Positions 1 to 8,924 of a stretch of 39,447 nucleotides of DNA are shown here, piece by piece; positions within the stretch are counted from its first letter, which is position 1, and every line of letters begins with the position of its first letter. Source of the stretch: Marinilabiliaceae bacterium (GTDB lineage: Bacteria > Bacteroidota > Bacteroidia > Bacteroidales > Marinilabiliaceae). The translations under genes were made by a program, and so were the position numbers. The stretch is taken from positions 1 through 39,447 of the forward strand of contig JAFGBR010000059.1 in assembly GCA_016933045.1 (NCBI GenBank), written 5' to 3'. The notes under the pieces are model-generated. The model was not told the origin of the DNA. It was given only the letters and a program-made list of their open reading frames with translations, and made no database searches.

Positions 1-1
1 C

Positions 2-478
2 ATAGAGACTAACAAAAATAAAAGATTCAAACAAAATTCAAACCCGTTAGCGAAAAAAGTCAATGTCTGCGGTATAGGGGGAATTGTGCATAACGATACA
101 ACAACTTTTTATTTTAATGGAAGTATTGATAATGGTAATTACTATTCAACTGACGATATGTTAATGAAATTATTAGTCCCAAATTTTAAACCACAGGATT
201 GTTTTGATTTAGTGCAGTTGAATGATTCAATTATCGATTTGAAAATGACCGATTGTATAGTTGAAATAAAAATTGATAATAGTTTTATCGACTCAAAAAT
301 GCTTAAAGGGCAATTTTATTTTAAAAAGGCGCAAATATTATTTGTTGATAAGGAGAAGGTTAAATCGATAATATCGGGTTATTTCGATTTTCAGATACTT
401 GTTGATGATGAGCCAATGTCAGTTTCAAACGGACGATTTGATTTAGGTATTGATGGTAGTAATTTTTTTGTTTATTAA
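2..478 (+). CDS. Unrecognised protein, 3' part only (5' end outside window)
   Basis: The reading frame is open from base 2 with no stop and no ATG before base 158, so the gene very probably begins upstream of the window. A GTG at 86 preceded by a G-run could be read as a start, but the codons before it also read like ordinary protein (a lysine/asparagine-rich stretch, then VCGIGG). The visible 158 residues are hydrophilic and rich in beta-strand-type alternation, ending in a strand-like segment (SGYFDFQILVDDEP, then GRFDLGI). This resembles the C-terminal ends of small Bacteroidota lipoproteins, but I do not recognise a family. It stops 23 bases before the convergent transglutaminase-like gene. 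No membrane segment is visible in the part present. Confidence 0.6.
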   Translation: METNKNKRFKQNSNPLAKKVNVCGIGGIVHNDTTTFYFNGSIDNGNYYSTDDMLMKLLVPNFKPQDCFDLVQLNDSIIDLKMTDCIVEIKIDNSFIDSKMLKGQFYFKKAQILFVDKEKVKSIISGYFDFQILVDDEPMSVSNGRFDLGIDGSNFFVY

Positions 479-501
479 GTTAGTTTTGCAATAACAAATA
501 T

Positions 502-1377
502 CTATTTAGGCTTAATTCTGGTTTTAAATCTTATAGGGTCGCCCCAGAATGTGTAGTCAATAAATTCATTATTATTTAATATTTTATCGTTTCGTATAGT
601 TGTTAGTTGAATGTATTTATTATCTAACGATGCAAAATTTTTAGATCGGTTAGTAGTAGGTTCAACACGAATCCATCCAAATTTTCCGGTATATACCTCG
701 GCCCAGGCATGAAGAGGATTTTTGCCAGATGGATTTGTAACCATTCCTTTAACCACGCGCGATGGGATGTTGTTAGCACGACATAGTGTTACAAATAAAT
801 CGGAAAACTCACTACAATCACCTTTTTTTGATTTTAGTGCGTTTTTTGCACCTATGGCATGAGTCATATTTTTTGAATAACTCAGGTTTTTTTGAACAAA
901 ATTAAAAATATTCATTACTGTTTTTAATGTATCATCAGTAATTAAGCGTGGAGCTACAGTTTTAATCAGTGGATCGTTTTTATCAATATAACGTTCGGCA
1001 ATTAAAAAAGCGTTTCGGTTTATAACAGGAATAGTCATATCATCAAGATTTTTTTTAATAGAAGAGAAATCATACCTGTATATTTCCATATCTACATTAA
1101 TAACAAGTTTGTTTAATTCATTCGGATCGAAAATGAAAATAGCATACTTGTTTTCATTTTCGGTAATAATTTCTTTGGGTTGAATGGAATATTCAATATT
1201 TAATACTTTTTGAATATTTTGTATATCATTTGGAATTAAACATTTAAACTGAACTTTTTCAGTTTTCCCGAGTGATGTTATTTTTATTTTTGAGGTATAT
1301 CCTGTTTTTGTTTTTTCGGTGGCATAACCTGAAAAAATAAGGAATAACCAAATTATAGCAATTAAAGTTATTTTCAT
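502..1377 (-). CDS. Exported transglutaminase-like domain protein
   Basis: Probable extracytoplasmic protein with a transglutaminase-like (papain-fold) domain; whether it acts as protease, amidase or cross-linker is unknown. I start it at the ATG at 1377, where a typical signal peptide begins (MKITLIAIIWLFLIFSGYA); the frame runs 19 codons further upstream to 1434, but that would bury the signal peptide. In this 291-residue form the catalytic Cys is about residue 188 (KKGDCSEF) and the His about 223 (LHAWAEVY). The third position reads WIRVEPT, with Glu239 where the family usually has Asp. Residues 20-140 form an unassigned beta-rich N-terminal region. It lies downstream of the DUF438 gene on the same strand with 78 bases between, in which a perfect palindrome sits at 1415-1430. 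Fold assignment is firm; function is not. Confidence 0.8.
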   Translation of the reverse strand: MKITLIAIIWLFLIFSGYATEKTKTGYTSKIKITSLGKTEKVQFKCLIPNDIQNIQKVLNIEYSIQPKEIITENENKYAIFIFDPNELNKLVINVDMEIYRYDFSSIKKNLDDMTIPVINRNAFLIAERYIDKNDPLIKTVAPRLITDDTLKTVMNIFNFVQKNLSYSKNMTHAIGAKNALKSKKGDCSEFSDLFVTLCRANNIPSRVVKGMVTNPSGKNPLHAWAEVYTGKFGWIRVEPTTNRSKNFASLDNKYIQLTTIRNDKILNNNEFIDYTFWGDPIRFKTRIKPK

Positions 1378-1414
1378 CTGTGTTTCCTGATATATTGGGA
1401 CAAGTTGTGTTTCT

Positions 1415-1430
1415 AACGAACATGTTCGTT
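1415..1430. promoter_or_regulatory. 16-bp perfect palindrome upstream of the transglutaminase-like gene
   Basis: AACGAACATGTTCGTT is identical to its reverse complement. It is 37 bases upstream of the preferred ATG of the transglutaminase-like gene, within the short gap after the DUF438 gene. It could be an operator or an RNA hairpin. About one such 8+8 match is expected by chance in a window this size, so only its position makes it notable. Confidence 0.35.
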
Positions 1431-1455
1431 TCATGTGTTTAAATATGCTTATTAT

Positions 1456-2646
1456 TTACCAATTAAGTAGTCTTTTTTCACCTTCCAGGGCTTTAATGGC
1501 CGATATCTCTTGGGTAACCTCAATAATACCTTTATATGTTCCTTTTTCATCACGAACAGCAAAATATTGAATTAATATGTATTCGTTTTTCATTTTTATC
1601 CAAAAATCGGCTTTTTCTTTTTCACCATTTTTAAACGACTGTATAATTTTTTCAACCACATGAACGCTTTCGGGTGGGTGGCAATTATTTACCTGACGTC
1701 CAATAATGGCTATAGTGCGATGGAAGATTCTTTTTTTTGGAGTTGAAAAAAATTGAACCTGATTATTCTCATCAACATAAGTAATATCAACTGGTAAATG
1801 ATTAAAAATAAGTCTGATCTGTTCTATTGATAAAACGCCGGTTCCAATATTTATAAGACCTTCATTGCTTTTATCAGACATGTGTACACTGTTAATTCTT
1901 GTAGGTTTAACAAAAGGGAATCCAATTTCTAAACCTTCGTTATTCATATTATTAAGGGTTGTTTTATCTATTGTTGAAATAATATATGGGAATAGAATTT
2001 TTTCTTCGCGAAATTTTATATTCAGCATATTAAAAAAAATATCGCCAACCAATCTGTTAAACTTTTTCATGTCAGAAATTTCATTATCTAGCTGATTAAT
2101 TACCAATTTAATATTTCGTTTTATGTCATCGTGAAACGACCACATTAGTTGAATGCAACGGTAATCGGGCCAAGTTTTTTCAATTTTGGGAAATAATACA
2201 TTCTCTATTATTGAATAATGATTGCTAAATAAATTAAGTTTCTTAAAAAGAGAAGTTAGTTCAGTTTTTATCTGATTGTTAAAAATATCTTTTACAAAAA
2301 GTTTAAAAACGGGTTTTATTTTATTTAAAATAAGTTCCATTTCGTAATTGTTTTTCTCTAAAACCCATAGAAAGGAATCAGTTTCTGGTTCTAATCGATT
2401 GTATGCTTCTATTGGAATATGAAAAATGTTTAATATCTTATTTGAAAGTGGTTTTAGCTTTTCAATGGTTACTCCTTTTTTTATTAGTTCGTCGAACAAC
2501 ACTATGAAATCAGTTGGTATAACTAATTGGATAAAATCTTTATTATTTGCAATAAATTGTTGTGCATTGCCTGTTTCAATAATTAATAATGATAATTCGA
2601 GCAGTTTATTTATTCTTTGTTCTTGTGTATTTGTAAACTCCGACAT
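1456..2646 (-). CDS. DUF438 / hemerythrin-like / PAS domain protein
   Basis: A 396-residue soluble protein with the layout of the DUF438 family: an N-terminal helical DUF438 region (about 1-90), a hemerythrin-like four-helix region (about 95-225) and a C-terminal PAS domain (about 270-390). Visible hemerythrin-type positions are His143/Glu148 (NHYSIIENVLFP), His172/Asp174 (SFHDDI) and Glu214-Glu215 (REEKILFP), as expected for a di-iron site. The PAS part carries the family signature GRQVNNCHPPESV with Cys322-His323 and ends with GEKRLLNW. Such proteins are thought to sense oxygen, NO or redox state, but the signal and output here are unknown, since no enzymatic output domain is present. It is transcribed divergently from the GbsR/MarR-like regulator at 2830 and precedes the transglutaminase-like gene. 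Confidence 0.85.
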   Translation of the reverse strand: MSEFTNTQEQRINKLLELSLLIIETGNAQQFIANNKDFIQLVIPTDFIVLFDELIKKGVTIEKLKPLSNKILNIFHIPIEAYNRLEPETDSFLWVLEKNNYEMELILNKIKPVFKLFVKDIFNNQIKTELTSLFKKLNLFSNHYSIIENVLFPKIEKTWPDYRCIQLMWSFHDDIKRNIKLVINQLDNEISDMKKFNRLVGDIFFNMLNIKFREEKILFPYIISTIDKTTLNNMNNEGLEIGFPFVKPTRINSVHMSDKSNEGLINIGTGVLSIEQIRLIFNHLPVDITYVDENNQVQFFSTPKKRIFHRTIAIIGRQVNNCHPPESVHVVEKIIQSFKNGEKEKADFWIKMKNEYILIQYFAVRDEKGTYKGIIEVTQEISAIKALEGEKRLLNW

Positions 2647-2757
2647 GTTAGATTGGTTATTTGTTTAAATAGGATTAATAGTTGTTTGCTTTATAAAAAT
2701 AGTAACATTTATATTTTTTCAATTAATTTTTTAATGGGGGTATAATTTTAACATTTT

Positions 2758-2781
2758 TTAGTTCGGTTTTTTATGAACTAA
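2758..2781. promoter_or_regulatory. Inverted repeat, candidate operator of the GbsR/MarR-like regulator
   Basis: TTAGTTC at 2758-2764 and GAACTAA at 2775-2781 form 7-base perfect arms around a 10-base spacer. A further GAAC follows at 2784-2787. The right arm overlaps the proposed -33 element of the regulator gene, so binding there would block transcription. This fits autoregulation by a dimeric winged-helix repressor; that the neighbouring regulator binds it is inference. Confidence 0.45.
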
Positions 2782-2802
2782 ATGAACAATTGAATATATT
2801 TG
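2772..2802 (+). promoter_or_regulatory. Bacteroidota-type promoter for the regulator/efflux operon
   Basis: A perfect TAnnTTTG -7 element (TATATTTG, 2795-2802) lies 19 bases after TATG (2772-2775), one mismatch from the TTTG -33 element of the Bacteroidota primary sigma factor. Transcription would begin near 2808, giving a leader of about 22 bases before the ATG at 2830. Confidence 0.5.
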
Positions 2803-2829
2803 TGGCTTGTTTATTAAAAACTAATTGTA

Positions 2830-3294
2830 ATGACATCGGAAGAACGCATAAAAAAACAAAAAGAGTTGGTTGAGATTATTGGTATTCACTTCGATAAAGA
2901 GGGATTTCAGCCTATTGCTGGCAGAATATTAGGTTTGTTAATGGTTATGGATAAAGAACAATATTCGTTTGATGAGATAGTGGAAGAGTTGCAAATTAGT
3001 AAAAGCTCGGCAAGCAATGCCCTGAAAATACTTGAATTGAAAAACAGTATTGAATATATTACCATTCCGGGTGACCGTAAACGTTATTTTCAGCTAAAAA
3101 AACTCGATGTTGACCAAGTCATCGAAGATCATAAAAAAAAGATTGAGGAAACTCTTATTTTTCTTGAGAAGATAATTAGTTTGAAAGCTGATAAAAACTC
3201 TTCTAACTCGGTTTTTATTTCAAAAATGGTTCATTTAATGAGCGATATGCTTATACGTTTAGATGAATCGAAATATCATGGAAAACAATTGTAA
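2830..3294 (+). CDS. GbsR/MarR-family winged-helix transcriptional regulator
   Basis: A 154-residue DNA-binding protein. A winged-helix region spans about residues 20-95: the recognition-helix stretch is ELQISKSSASNALKIL, and the wing is ITIPGDRKRYFQL. A C-terminal coiled-coil-like helix (about 98-145) probably dimerises. This pattern matches GbsR-like regulators of the MarR superfamily, often found in front of RND efflux operons in Bacteroidota. It lies 76 bases before the TolC-like gene on the same strand with no terminator between, so it is likely co-transcribed with the pump and probably represses it. The inverted repeat at 2758-2781 overlapping its promoter suggests autoregulation. The ligand cannot be read from the sequence. 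Confidence 0.85.
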   Translation: MTSEERIKKQKELVEIIGIHFDKEGFQPIAGRILGLLMVMDKEQYSFDEIVEELQISKSSASNALKILELKNSIEYITIPGDRKRYFQLKKLDVDQVIEDHKKKIEETLIFLEKIISLKADKNSSNSVFISKMVHLMSDMLIRLDESKYHGKQL

Positions 3295-3370
3295 ATAATT
3301 TCTATGGTTCGATTAGTTATAAACATTAAATTTTTTTTGAATTAAAAAAGATATTAAAATATAGTAACAA

Positions 3371-4648
3371 ATGAAGAGAATATGGATTATTGGATTGGCA
3401 CTTTTGGGTTTTATGTCAATTAGTGCCCAGGAAGACACCTTGCTCTTATCACTTCAGCAAGCCCACGAATACGCATTAGAGAATAATAAGAATCTTCAGA
3501 ATGCGACTAAAGATGTGTTGATAGCGCGTGAGCAGTACAAAGAAGCTCTTGGCCAGGGATTGCCACAAATTAATGGATCGGTTGATTATTCTACCAACTT
3601 TCAGCACAAGTTAAGCTTAATGGGCGCACCAATTGAACTTGAAGATCAGTCGAATGCCAACATTCAGGTTACCCAGCTTATTTTTAGTGGGCAATACTTT
3701 ATGGGATTAAAGCTGGCCAAATTGGGAAAAGAGATATCAAAGAAGACGAACATGTTAACCGAACTTGAAACAAAAGAACAGGTTACCAACCTTTATTACA
3801 CCATTCTGGTTTCTCATCAGTTTTTGAATAATCTGAACCAGAGTATCAGCGAAAACGAAGATGTTTTACACCATACCAATAACATGTTTAAGGCAGGATT
3901 GCTCGAACAAACAGATGTCGATCAGATTAGGGTGACCTTGTCGCAATTAAAAAACTCGAAAAACAGTACTGAACGAAGTTTAAAATATGCTTACAACTTG
4001 TTTCAGTTTACATTAGGTCTCGAAAAGGGTAAGTCGGTAAAATTAGTTGATGATATTGACAGTTTCCTTAATTATTTTGCCAACAACACAATCTCGGAAA
4101 GCCAGTTCGATATTAACAACAACATCAATTATCAATTGGTATTATCGAAAGAAGAATTGGATAAAAAATCTGTAAACTTTAAAAAATGGGCTTATGCACC
4201 AACTGTAAGTGCTTTTTATTCATACACCGAAAAGTTGTTGGTTAGTGGTCTTGATTTTGCCCCTAATCATGTTGCAGGTGCTACTTTAAGTGTGCCAATT
4301 TTTTCAGGAGGAACAAAAAGGGCACAAGTAAGTCAGGCTAAAATTGAACTTGAAAAAACTCTAAATAGTAAACAAATGCTCGAAGATAACTTATATATGC
4401 AATATAATCAGTTGACTTACAATTATAGTAATGCTTATGAGAACTATCTAACCCAAAAAGAAAATGTTGAAGTAGCAAAACGGGTGAACGAAAGTTATCT
4501 GAATAAATTCAGGCATGGTATGATATCGAGCCTTGACCTGACCCAGGTAAATATGAATTATTTAAGTGCCTCAAACAGTTATGTAAATGCATCGCTGGAA
4601 TTGTTGCAAGCTAAACTTCAACTCGATAAATTGTTTAATACATTATAA
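3371..4648 (+). CDS. TolC-family outer-membrane efflux protein
   Basis: Outer-membrane channel of a tripartite efflux pump, 425 residues, the usual size for the family. A signal peptide covers residues 1-19 (MKRIWIIGLALLGFMSISA, then QED). The rest shows two long heptad-rich helical repeats: ALENNKNLQNATKDVLIAREQY opens the first, and NESYLNKFRHGMISSLDLTQ is the matching segment in the second, as in the duplicated TolC/OEP fold. It should form a trimer spanning the outer membrane with an alpha-helical barrel in the periplasm. It is the first structural gene of the operon, followed after 26 bases by the adaptor gene. The substrate is unknown. Confidence 0.93.
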   Translation: MKRIWIIGLALLGFMSISAQEDTLLLSLQQAHEYALENNKNLQNATKDVLIAREQYKEALGQGLPQINGSVDYSTNFQHKLSLMGAPIELEDQSNANIQVTQLIFSGQYFMGLKLAKLGKEISKKTNMLTELETKEQVTNLYYTILVSHQFLNNLNQSISENEDVLHHTNNMFKAGLLEQTDVDQIRVTLSQLKNSKNSTERSLKYAYNLFQFTLGLEKGKSVKLVDDIDSFLNYFANNTISESQFDINNNINYQLVLSKEELDKKSVNFKKWAYAPTVSAFYSYTEKLLVSGLDFAPNHVAGATLSVPIFSGGTKRAQVSQAKIELEKTLNSKQMLEDNLYMQYNQLTYNYSNAYENYLTQKENVEVAKRVNESYLNKFRHGMISSLDLTQVNMNYLSASNSYVNASLELLQAKLQLDKLFNTL

Positions 4649-4674
4649 TACTAACAAAATATTATCAAACACTT

Positions 4675-5745
4675 ATGAAACGTAATAATTTAAAAGATAT
4701 GCCCTTGTTTGTTGTCATGCTTGTAATGATATTTGTATCGTGCAGCCCGAAAGATGGAGCAAATAGTGAAAATGGGCAAACTGTAACCGATTCGGTAAAA
4801 GTTACGCCCGTTCGCACCATTACTATTAACGAACAAGAGATAATCAGGACTCTTGATTACACAGCGAACCTTATCCCAAATGAAGAGATAAATTATGCAC
4901 CTGCAATACCCGGAAGAATTGATAGGATACATGTTGAGGTTGGTTCGAAAGTAAAAAAAGGCCAAATATTGGTTGAAATGGACAAAACTCAGCTTAACCA
5001 GGTTCGTTCACAATATGAAAATGCTAAGTATAACTTCCAGCAAATTGATACTTTGTATCAATTAAAAAGTATATCGGAACAGCAGTATGAACAAGTAAAA
5101 ACTAATTATGAGATTCAGAAGGCATCGTACGATAATCTGTTAAAAAATAGCACGCTTATATCGCCTGTTGACGGTATTGTTACCGGCAAATATTTCGAAA
5201 ATGGCGAAATGTATCAGGGAACCCCAAATACTCAAGCGGGCAAGGCTGCCATACTTACGCTTATGCAGATTAACCCAATAAAAGCTGAGGTTAGCATTGC
5301 CCAATCCTATTATAATGATGTTAAACCCGGCATGAAAGCTGAAATAACCTGCGATATTTTAACCGGCCAAACTTTCGATGGAACAATTTCTATGGTTTAT
5401 CCTACTATTGATGCCAATACCCGCAGCTTTAAAGTTGAAATTGTTATTAACAACAATAATGAAGCATTACGCCCGGGTATGTTCAGTAATATTTCAATTC
5501 GTTTAAATGTTGTTAAAGCGGTTGTGGTACCTGCTATTGCAGTGTTAAAACAAGAAGGTACAAACCGAAGGTATATTTTTGTAAATGAAAATGGTACTGC
5601 GCGTCAAATTGTTGTGAAAATAGGCAAACGTTTTGACGAAAAAATAGAGATTATTTGTCAGGAACCAATAAATGGTAAACAACTGATATACGAAGGCCAG
5701 GCTAACCTTATGGATGGTTCAAAACTAAAGGTTGCTAATAATTAA
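4675..5745 (+). CDS. RND efflux periplasmic adaptor (membrane fusion) lipoprotein
   Basis: AcrA/MexA-type adaptor linking the inner-membrane pump to the outer-membrane channel. The 356-residue protein begins with a lipoprotein-type signal (hydrophobic segment, then FVSC with Cys23). A biotinyl-lipoyl-like half follows (GRIDRIHVEVGSKVKKGQIL, about residues 80-105), then a short helical hairpin (about 105-155), the second lipoyl half (TLISPVDGIVTGKYFENGEM, about 160-185), and beta-barrel and membrane-proximal domains (GMKAEITCD, RPGMFSNISI). The helical hairpin is short compared with AcrA. It lies between the TolC-like and pump genes with gaps of 26 and 28 bases, so translation of the three is probably coordinated. 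The substrate is not evident. Confidence 0.93.
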   Translation: MKRNNLKDMPLFVVMLVMIFVSCSPKDGANSENGQTVTDSVKVTPVRTITINEQEIIRTLDYTANLIPNEEINYAPAIPGRIDRIHVEVGSKVKKGQILVEMDKTQLNQVRSQYENAKYNFQQIDTLYQLKSISEQQYEQVKTNYEIQKASYDNLLKNSTLISPVDGIVTGKYFENGEMYQGTPNTQAGKAAILTLMQINPIKAEVSIAQSYYNDVKPGMKAEITCDILTGQTFDGTISMVYPTIDANTRSFKVEIVINNNNEALRPGMFSNISIRLNVVKAVVVPAIAVLKQEGTNRRYIFVNENGTARQIVVKIGKRFDEKIEIICQEPINGKQLIYEGQANLMDGSKLKVANN

Positions 5746-5773
5746 CCTGTATAACCATTAAAAAAATCAAAAA

Positions 5774-8700
5774 ATGAGTATATACGGAAGTGCGGTAAAA
5801 AAACCGATAACCACAATAATGGTATTTATGGCAGTGATAGTGTTTGGTATCTATTCACTCATCAACCTGCCTGTTGATATATATCCCGAAATTGAGTTTC
5901 CGGCAATAACTGTTTACACAACTTATCCGGGAGCCAGTGCATCCGATATTGAAATTAACGTGTCAAAACCTATCGAAGATGCCTTAAATACCGTTGATAA
6001 ATTAAAAGAGATTACTTCGGTATCGCGCGATAACTACTCGGTAGTGACATTGGAATTTGAATATGAAGTGGATTTGAGCGAAGCAGCAAACGACATTCGA
6101 GATGCAATTTCGTTGGTTGAAGACTATCTGCCTGAAGATGCTGAAAAACCGATGATTTTTAAGTTTAATTCAAGTATGATTCCGATTCTTATGTTTGCGG
6201 TAACTGCCGAAGAGAGTTACGAAGGAATTGAAAAAATACTCGATGAGAAAATCATCAACCCATTGAACCGTATTGATGGTATTGGATCCATTAGTCTTAT
6301 GGGTACTCCCATACGCGAAGTAAGTGTAGATATAAACCCACGTAAACTTGAAGCCTATAACCTTAGCGTTGAACAAATTGGCGGTATCCTTAAAGCTGAA
6401 AATCTTAACATGCCTTCGGGAAATATTAAAATGGGTCAAATGGATTATCCATTGCGTGTTGAGGGCGAATTTGAACATAGCGATTATATCAAAAACATTG
6501 TTTTGGGTAACTACAATGGACAGGTGATTTATTTAAAAGATGTTGCCGAAGTAAGAGACTCAATAAAAGACATGACCATTGATGAAAAGATAAACGGAGT
6601 TCAAGGTCTGCGTTTGATGATTAACAAACAATCGGGAGCCAACACAGTTAAAGTGGCCGAAGAGATTAATGAAAAACTGGAAGAACTGAAAAAAGACCTG
6701 CCTGCCGATATTCAGATGCAAACAATTTTTGATACCAGTACTTTTATCAAAGGCTCTATTAGCAACCTTACTGAAACATTGATGTACGCATTACTGTTTG
6801 TTACGTTGGTTGTATTATTATTTTTAGGTCGTTGGCGTGCAACATTTATTATTGTTTTAACAATTCCTATTTCGTTAATTGTTTCATTCATCTTTCTTCA
6901 TATTACCGGCAGTTCCATTAACATCATTTCGCTTTCGGCATTGTCTATTGCTATAGGAATGGTTGTTGATGATGCTATTGTGGTTTTAGAAAATATTGCC
7001 AAGCATATCGACCGGGGAGCCAGTCCGCGTGAAGCAGCTATTTATGCCACCAATGAGGTTTGGCTGGCTGTTATTGTTACTACGCTTACTGTTGTTGCAG
7101 TGTTTTTCCCAATGACCATGATAAGTGGCATGACTGGTATTATGTTTCGCGAGTTAGGATGGATTGTTACCATTACTGTGGTTACTTCAACATTAGCAGC
7201 TATTACATTAACTCCAATGTTAAGTTCGAAGATGCTGAAACTTCAGGATAAAGATGCGCCACAGAAAAAGTTCAGTTTCGATAAAATTTTGTTGCCCCAA
7301 TTTGATAAGTTAGACAATTGGTATGGCCGTGTATTAAATTGGAGTATTCATAACAAATGGAAAGTGACAATATCTGCGTTACTTCTGTTCGTTGCAAGTT
7401 TATTTTTAGCCGGGTCATTAGGCACCGAATTTATGCCCGAGAGTGACGAAGGACGCTTGACCATAGCTGTAGAACTTCAGTCGGGAACCAGAATGGAGCG
7501 GTCGGTTCAACTGGCTCGTCAAATTGACTCTATCATTAATAAATATCCCGAAGCATTAATCATTTCTACATCTGCGGGTGCTGATGAAAACGGCGGTATG
7601 ATGTCGATGTTCCGTGCTTCAGGTTCAAACATTATCAATTATGTGATAAAATTGAAGGATGTGGAAGATCGTGAACGCTCGGTTTGGGATATAGCTGAAA
7701 GTATCAGATCTGAATTGGCTGTATTTCCTGAGATAGTGAATTTTAACATCGAAACCAGCAATTCAGGAATGACATCAAATACTGTTGATGTTGAGATATT
7801 CGGATATGATATTGATAAAACAACCTATCTGGCCAACGAACTGTCGGATAAGATTAAGCAAATAGAAGGTGCCCGAAATGTTGAGATTAGCCGTGAAGAG
7901 TCAAAACCTGAACTTCGTATTGAGTTAGATCGCGAAAAAATGGCTTCTGTGGGTATGAATACTGCATCGGTTGCCACAGCTATGTATAATAGGGTGGCCG
8001 GCTTAACAGCAACAAAGTTCAGGGAAGAAGGCGAAGAATACGATGTGGTGATACGGTTTAAAGAAGAGTTTCGTCAGTCAATAACCGATATTGAAAACAC
8101 TGCATTGTTTACTCCTACAGGCAAAATAATTAGGTTGGGTGAAATTGGTGTTGTAAAAGAGTATTGGACACCTCCAAATATTGAACATAAACGCAGGGAA
8201 CGCCTTGTAACTATTTCGGTAACACCCTATAAAACATCGTTGGGCGAATTGGCCAACAGCATCCAACTGGTAATAGATAAAGCTGATAGACCAAAAGATG
8301 TGATGATTAACGTAGGTGGTGCATACGAAGACCAGATGGAGAGTTTTGCCGATTTAGGATTGCTTTTCCTGTTAAGTCTTATATTGGTTTACATTGTTAT
8401 GGCATCGCAGTTCGAATCGCTTAAAATGCCATTCATTATTATGATGTCTATTCCGTTTGCCATAACCGGTGTGTTATTTGCTTTGTGGATTACCAATACC
8501 ACCATCAGCAGTATTTCGGCTTTGGGAATAATAATGCTGGTTGGTATTGTTGTTAAAAACGCTATTGTGCTTGTCGATTATATTAACCTGATGCGAGACC
8601 GTGGCATTGATCTGGATGAGGCTATTGTTATATCAGGTAAATCAAGATTAAGACCTGTATTAATGACCGCATTGACAACCATTTTAGGAATGTTGCCTTT

Positions 8701-8887
8701 GGCAATGAGTACCGGTGAAGGTTCTGAAATTTGGAGTCCAATGGGTATTTCAGTTATTGGTGGTTTAGTTTTTTCCACTGTTATTACCATGGTTATTGTA
8801 CCGGTATTTTATCGTTTTATGGCTCATAAAGGCGAACGCGACAAAAAACAAATTGTAAGGACTAAGTTCAAATTTATGGATATGTAA
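5774..8887 (+). CDS. RND-superfamily inner-membrane efflux transporter (AcrB/HAE type)
   Basis: Proton-driven inner-membrane pump, 1037 residues, full length for the family. It shows the typical duplicated layout: TM1 near residues 12-30, a large periplasmic loop, a TM2-TM6 bundle (about 335-485), TM7 near 530, a second loop, and TM8-TM12 (about 865-1020). The proton-relay acidic pair is present as Asp399-Asp400 in GMVVDDAIVVLEN. The segment NLPVDIYPEIEFPAITVYT after TM1 is the usual N-terminal signature. There is no heavy-metal (CzcA) signature that I can point to, so a drug-, lipid- or metabolite-exporting HAE-type pump is more likely. It is followed 37 bases later by the PII-like gene, probably in the same transcript. 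No terminator separates them. Confidence 0.95.
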   Translation: MSIYGSAVKKPITTIMVFMAVIVFGIYSLINLPVDIYPEIEFPAITVYTTYPGASASDIEINVSKPIEDALNTVDKLKEITSVSRDNYSVVTLEFEYEVDLSEAANDIRDAISLVEDYLPEDAEKPMIFKFNSSMIPILMFAVTAEESYEGIEKILDEKIINPLNRIDGIGSISLMGTPIREVSVDINPRKLEAYNLSVEQIGGILKAENLNMPSGNIKMGQMDYPLRVEGEFEHSDYIKNIVLGNYNGQVIYLKDVAEVRDSIKDMTIDEKINGVQGLRLMINKQSGANTVKVAEEINEKLEELKKDLPADIQMQTIFDTSTFIKGSISNLTETLMYALLFVTLVVLLFLGRWRATFIIVLTIPISLIVSFIFLHITGSSINIISLSALSIAIGMVVDDAIVVLENIAKHIDRGASPREAAIYATNEVWLAVIVTTLTVVAVFFPMTMISGMTGIMFRELGWIVTITVVTSTLAAITLTPMLSSKMLKLQDKDAPQKKFSFDKILLPQFDKLDNWYGRVLNWSIHNKWKVTISALLLFVASLFLAGSLGTEFMPESDEGRLTIAVELQSGTRMERSVQLARQIDSIINKYPEALIISTSAGADENGGMMSMFRASGSNIINYVIKLKDVEDRERSVWDIAESIRSELAVFPEIVNFNIETSNSGMTSNTVDVEIFGYDIDKTTYLANELSDKIKQIEGARNVEISREESKPELRIELDREKMASVGMNTASVATAMYNRVAGLTATKFREEGEEYDVVIRFKEEFRQSITDIENTALFTPTGKIIRLGEIGVVKEYWTPPNIEHKRRERLVTISVTPYKTSLGELANSIQLVIDKADRPKDVMINVGGAYEDQMESFADLGLLFLLSLILVYIVMASQFESLKMPFIIMMSIPFAITGVLFALWITNTTISSISALGIIMLVGIVVKNAIVLVDYINLMRDRGIDLDEAIVISGKSRLRPVLMTALTTILGMLPLAMSTGEGSEIWSPMGISVIGGLVFSTVITMVIVPVFYRFMAHKGERDKKQIVRTKFKFMDM

Positions 8888-8924
8888 TACATGTTTATGT
8901 AATTATTTTAAAAGACTAATAAGA

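Noticed and set aside
1378-1434. Longer start for the transglutaminase-like protein at 1434
   Set aside because: It would put 19 hydrophilic residues before an obvious signal peptide and place a perfect palindrome inside the coding part.
7060-7251. Open frames inside the RND pump gene on both strands
   Set aside because: They are shadows of a clearly coding frame with no independent support.
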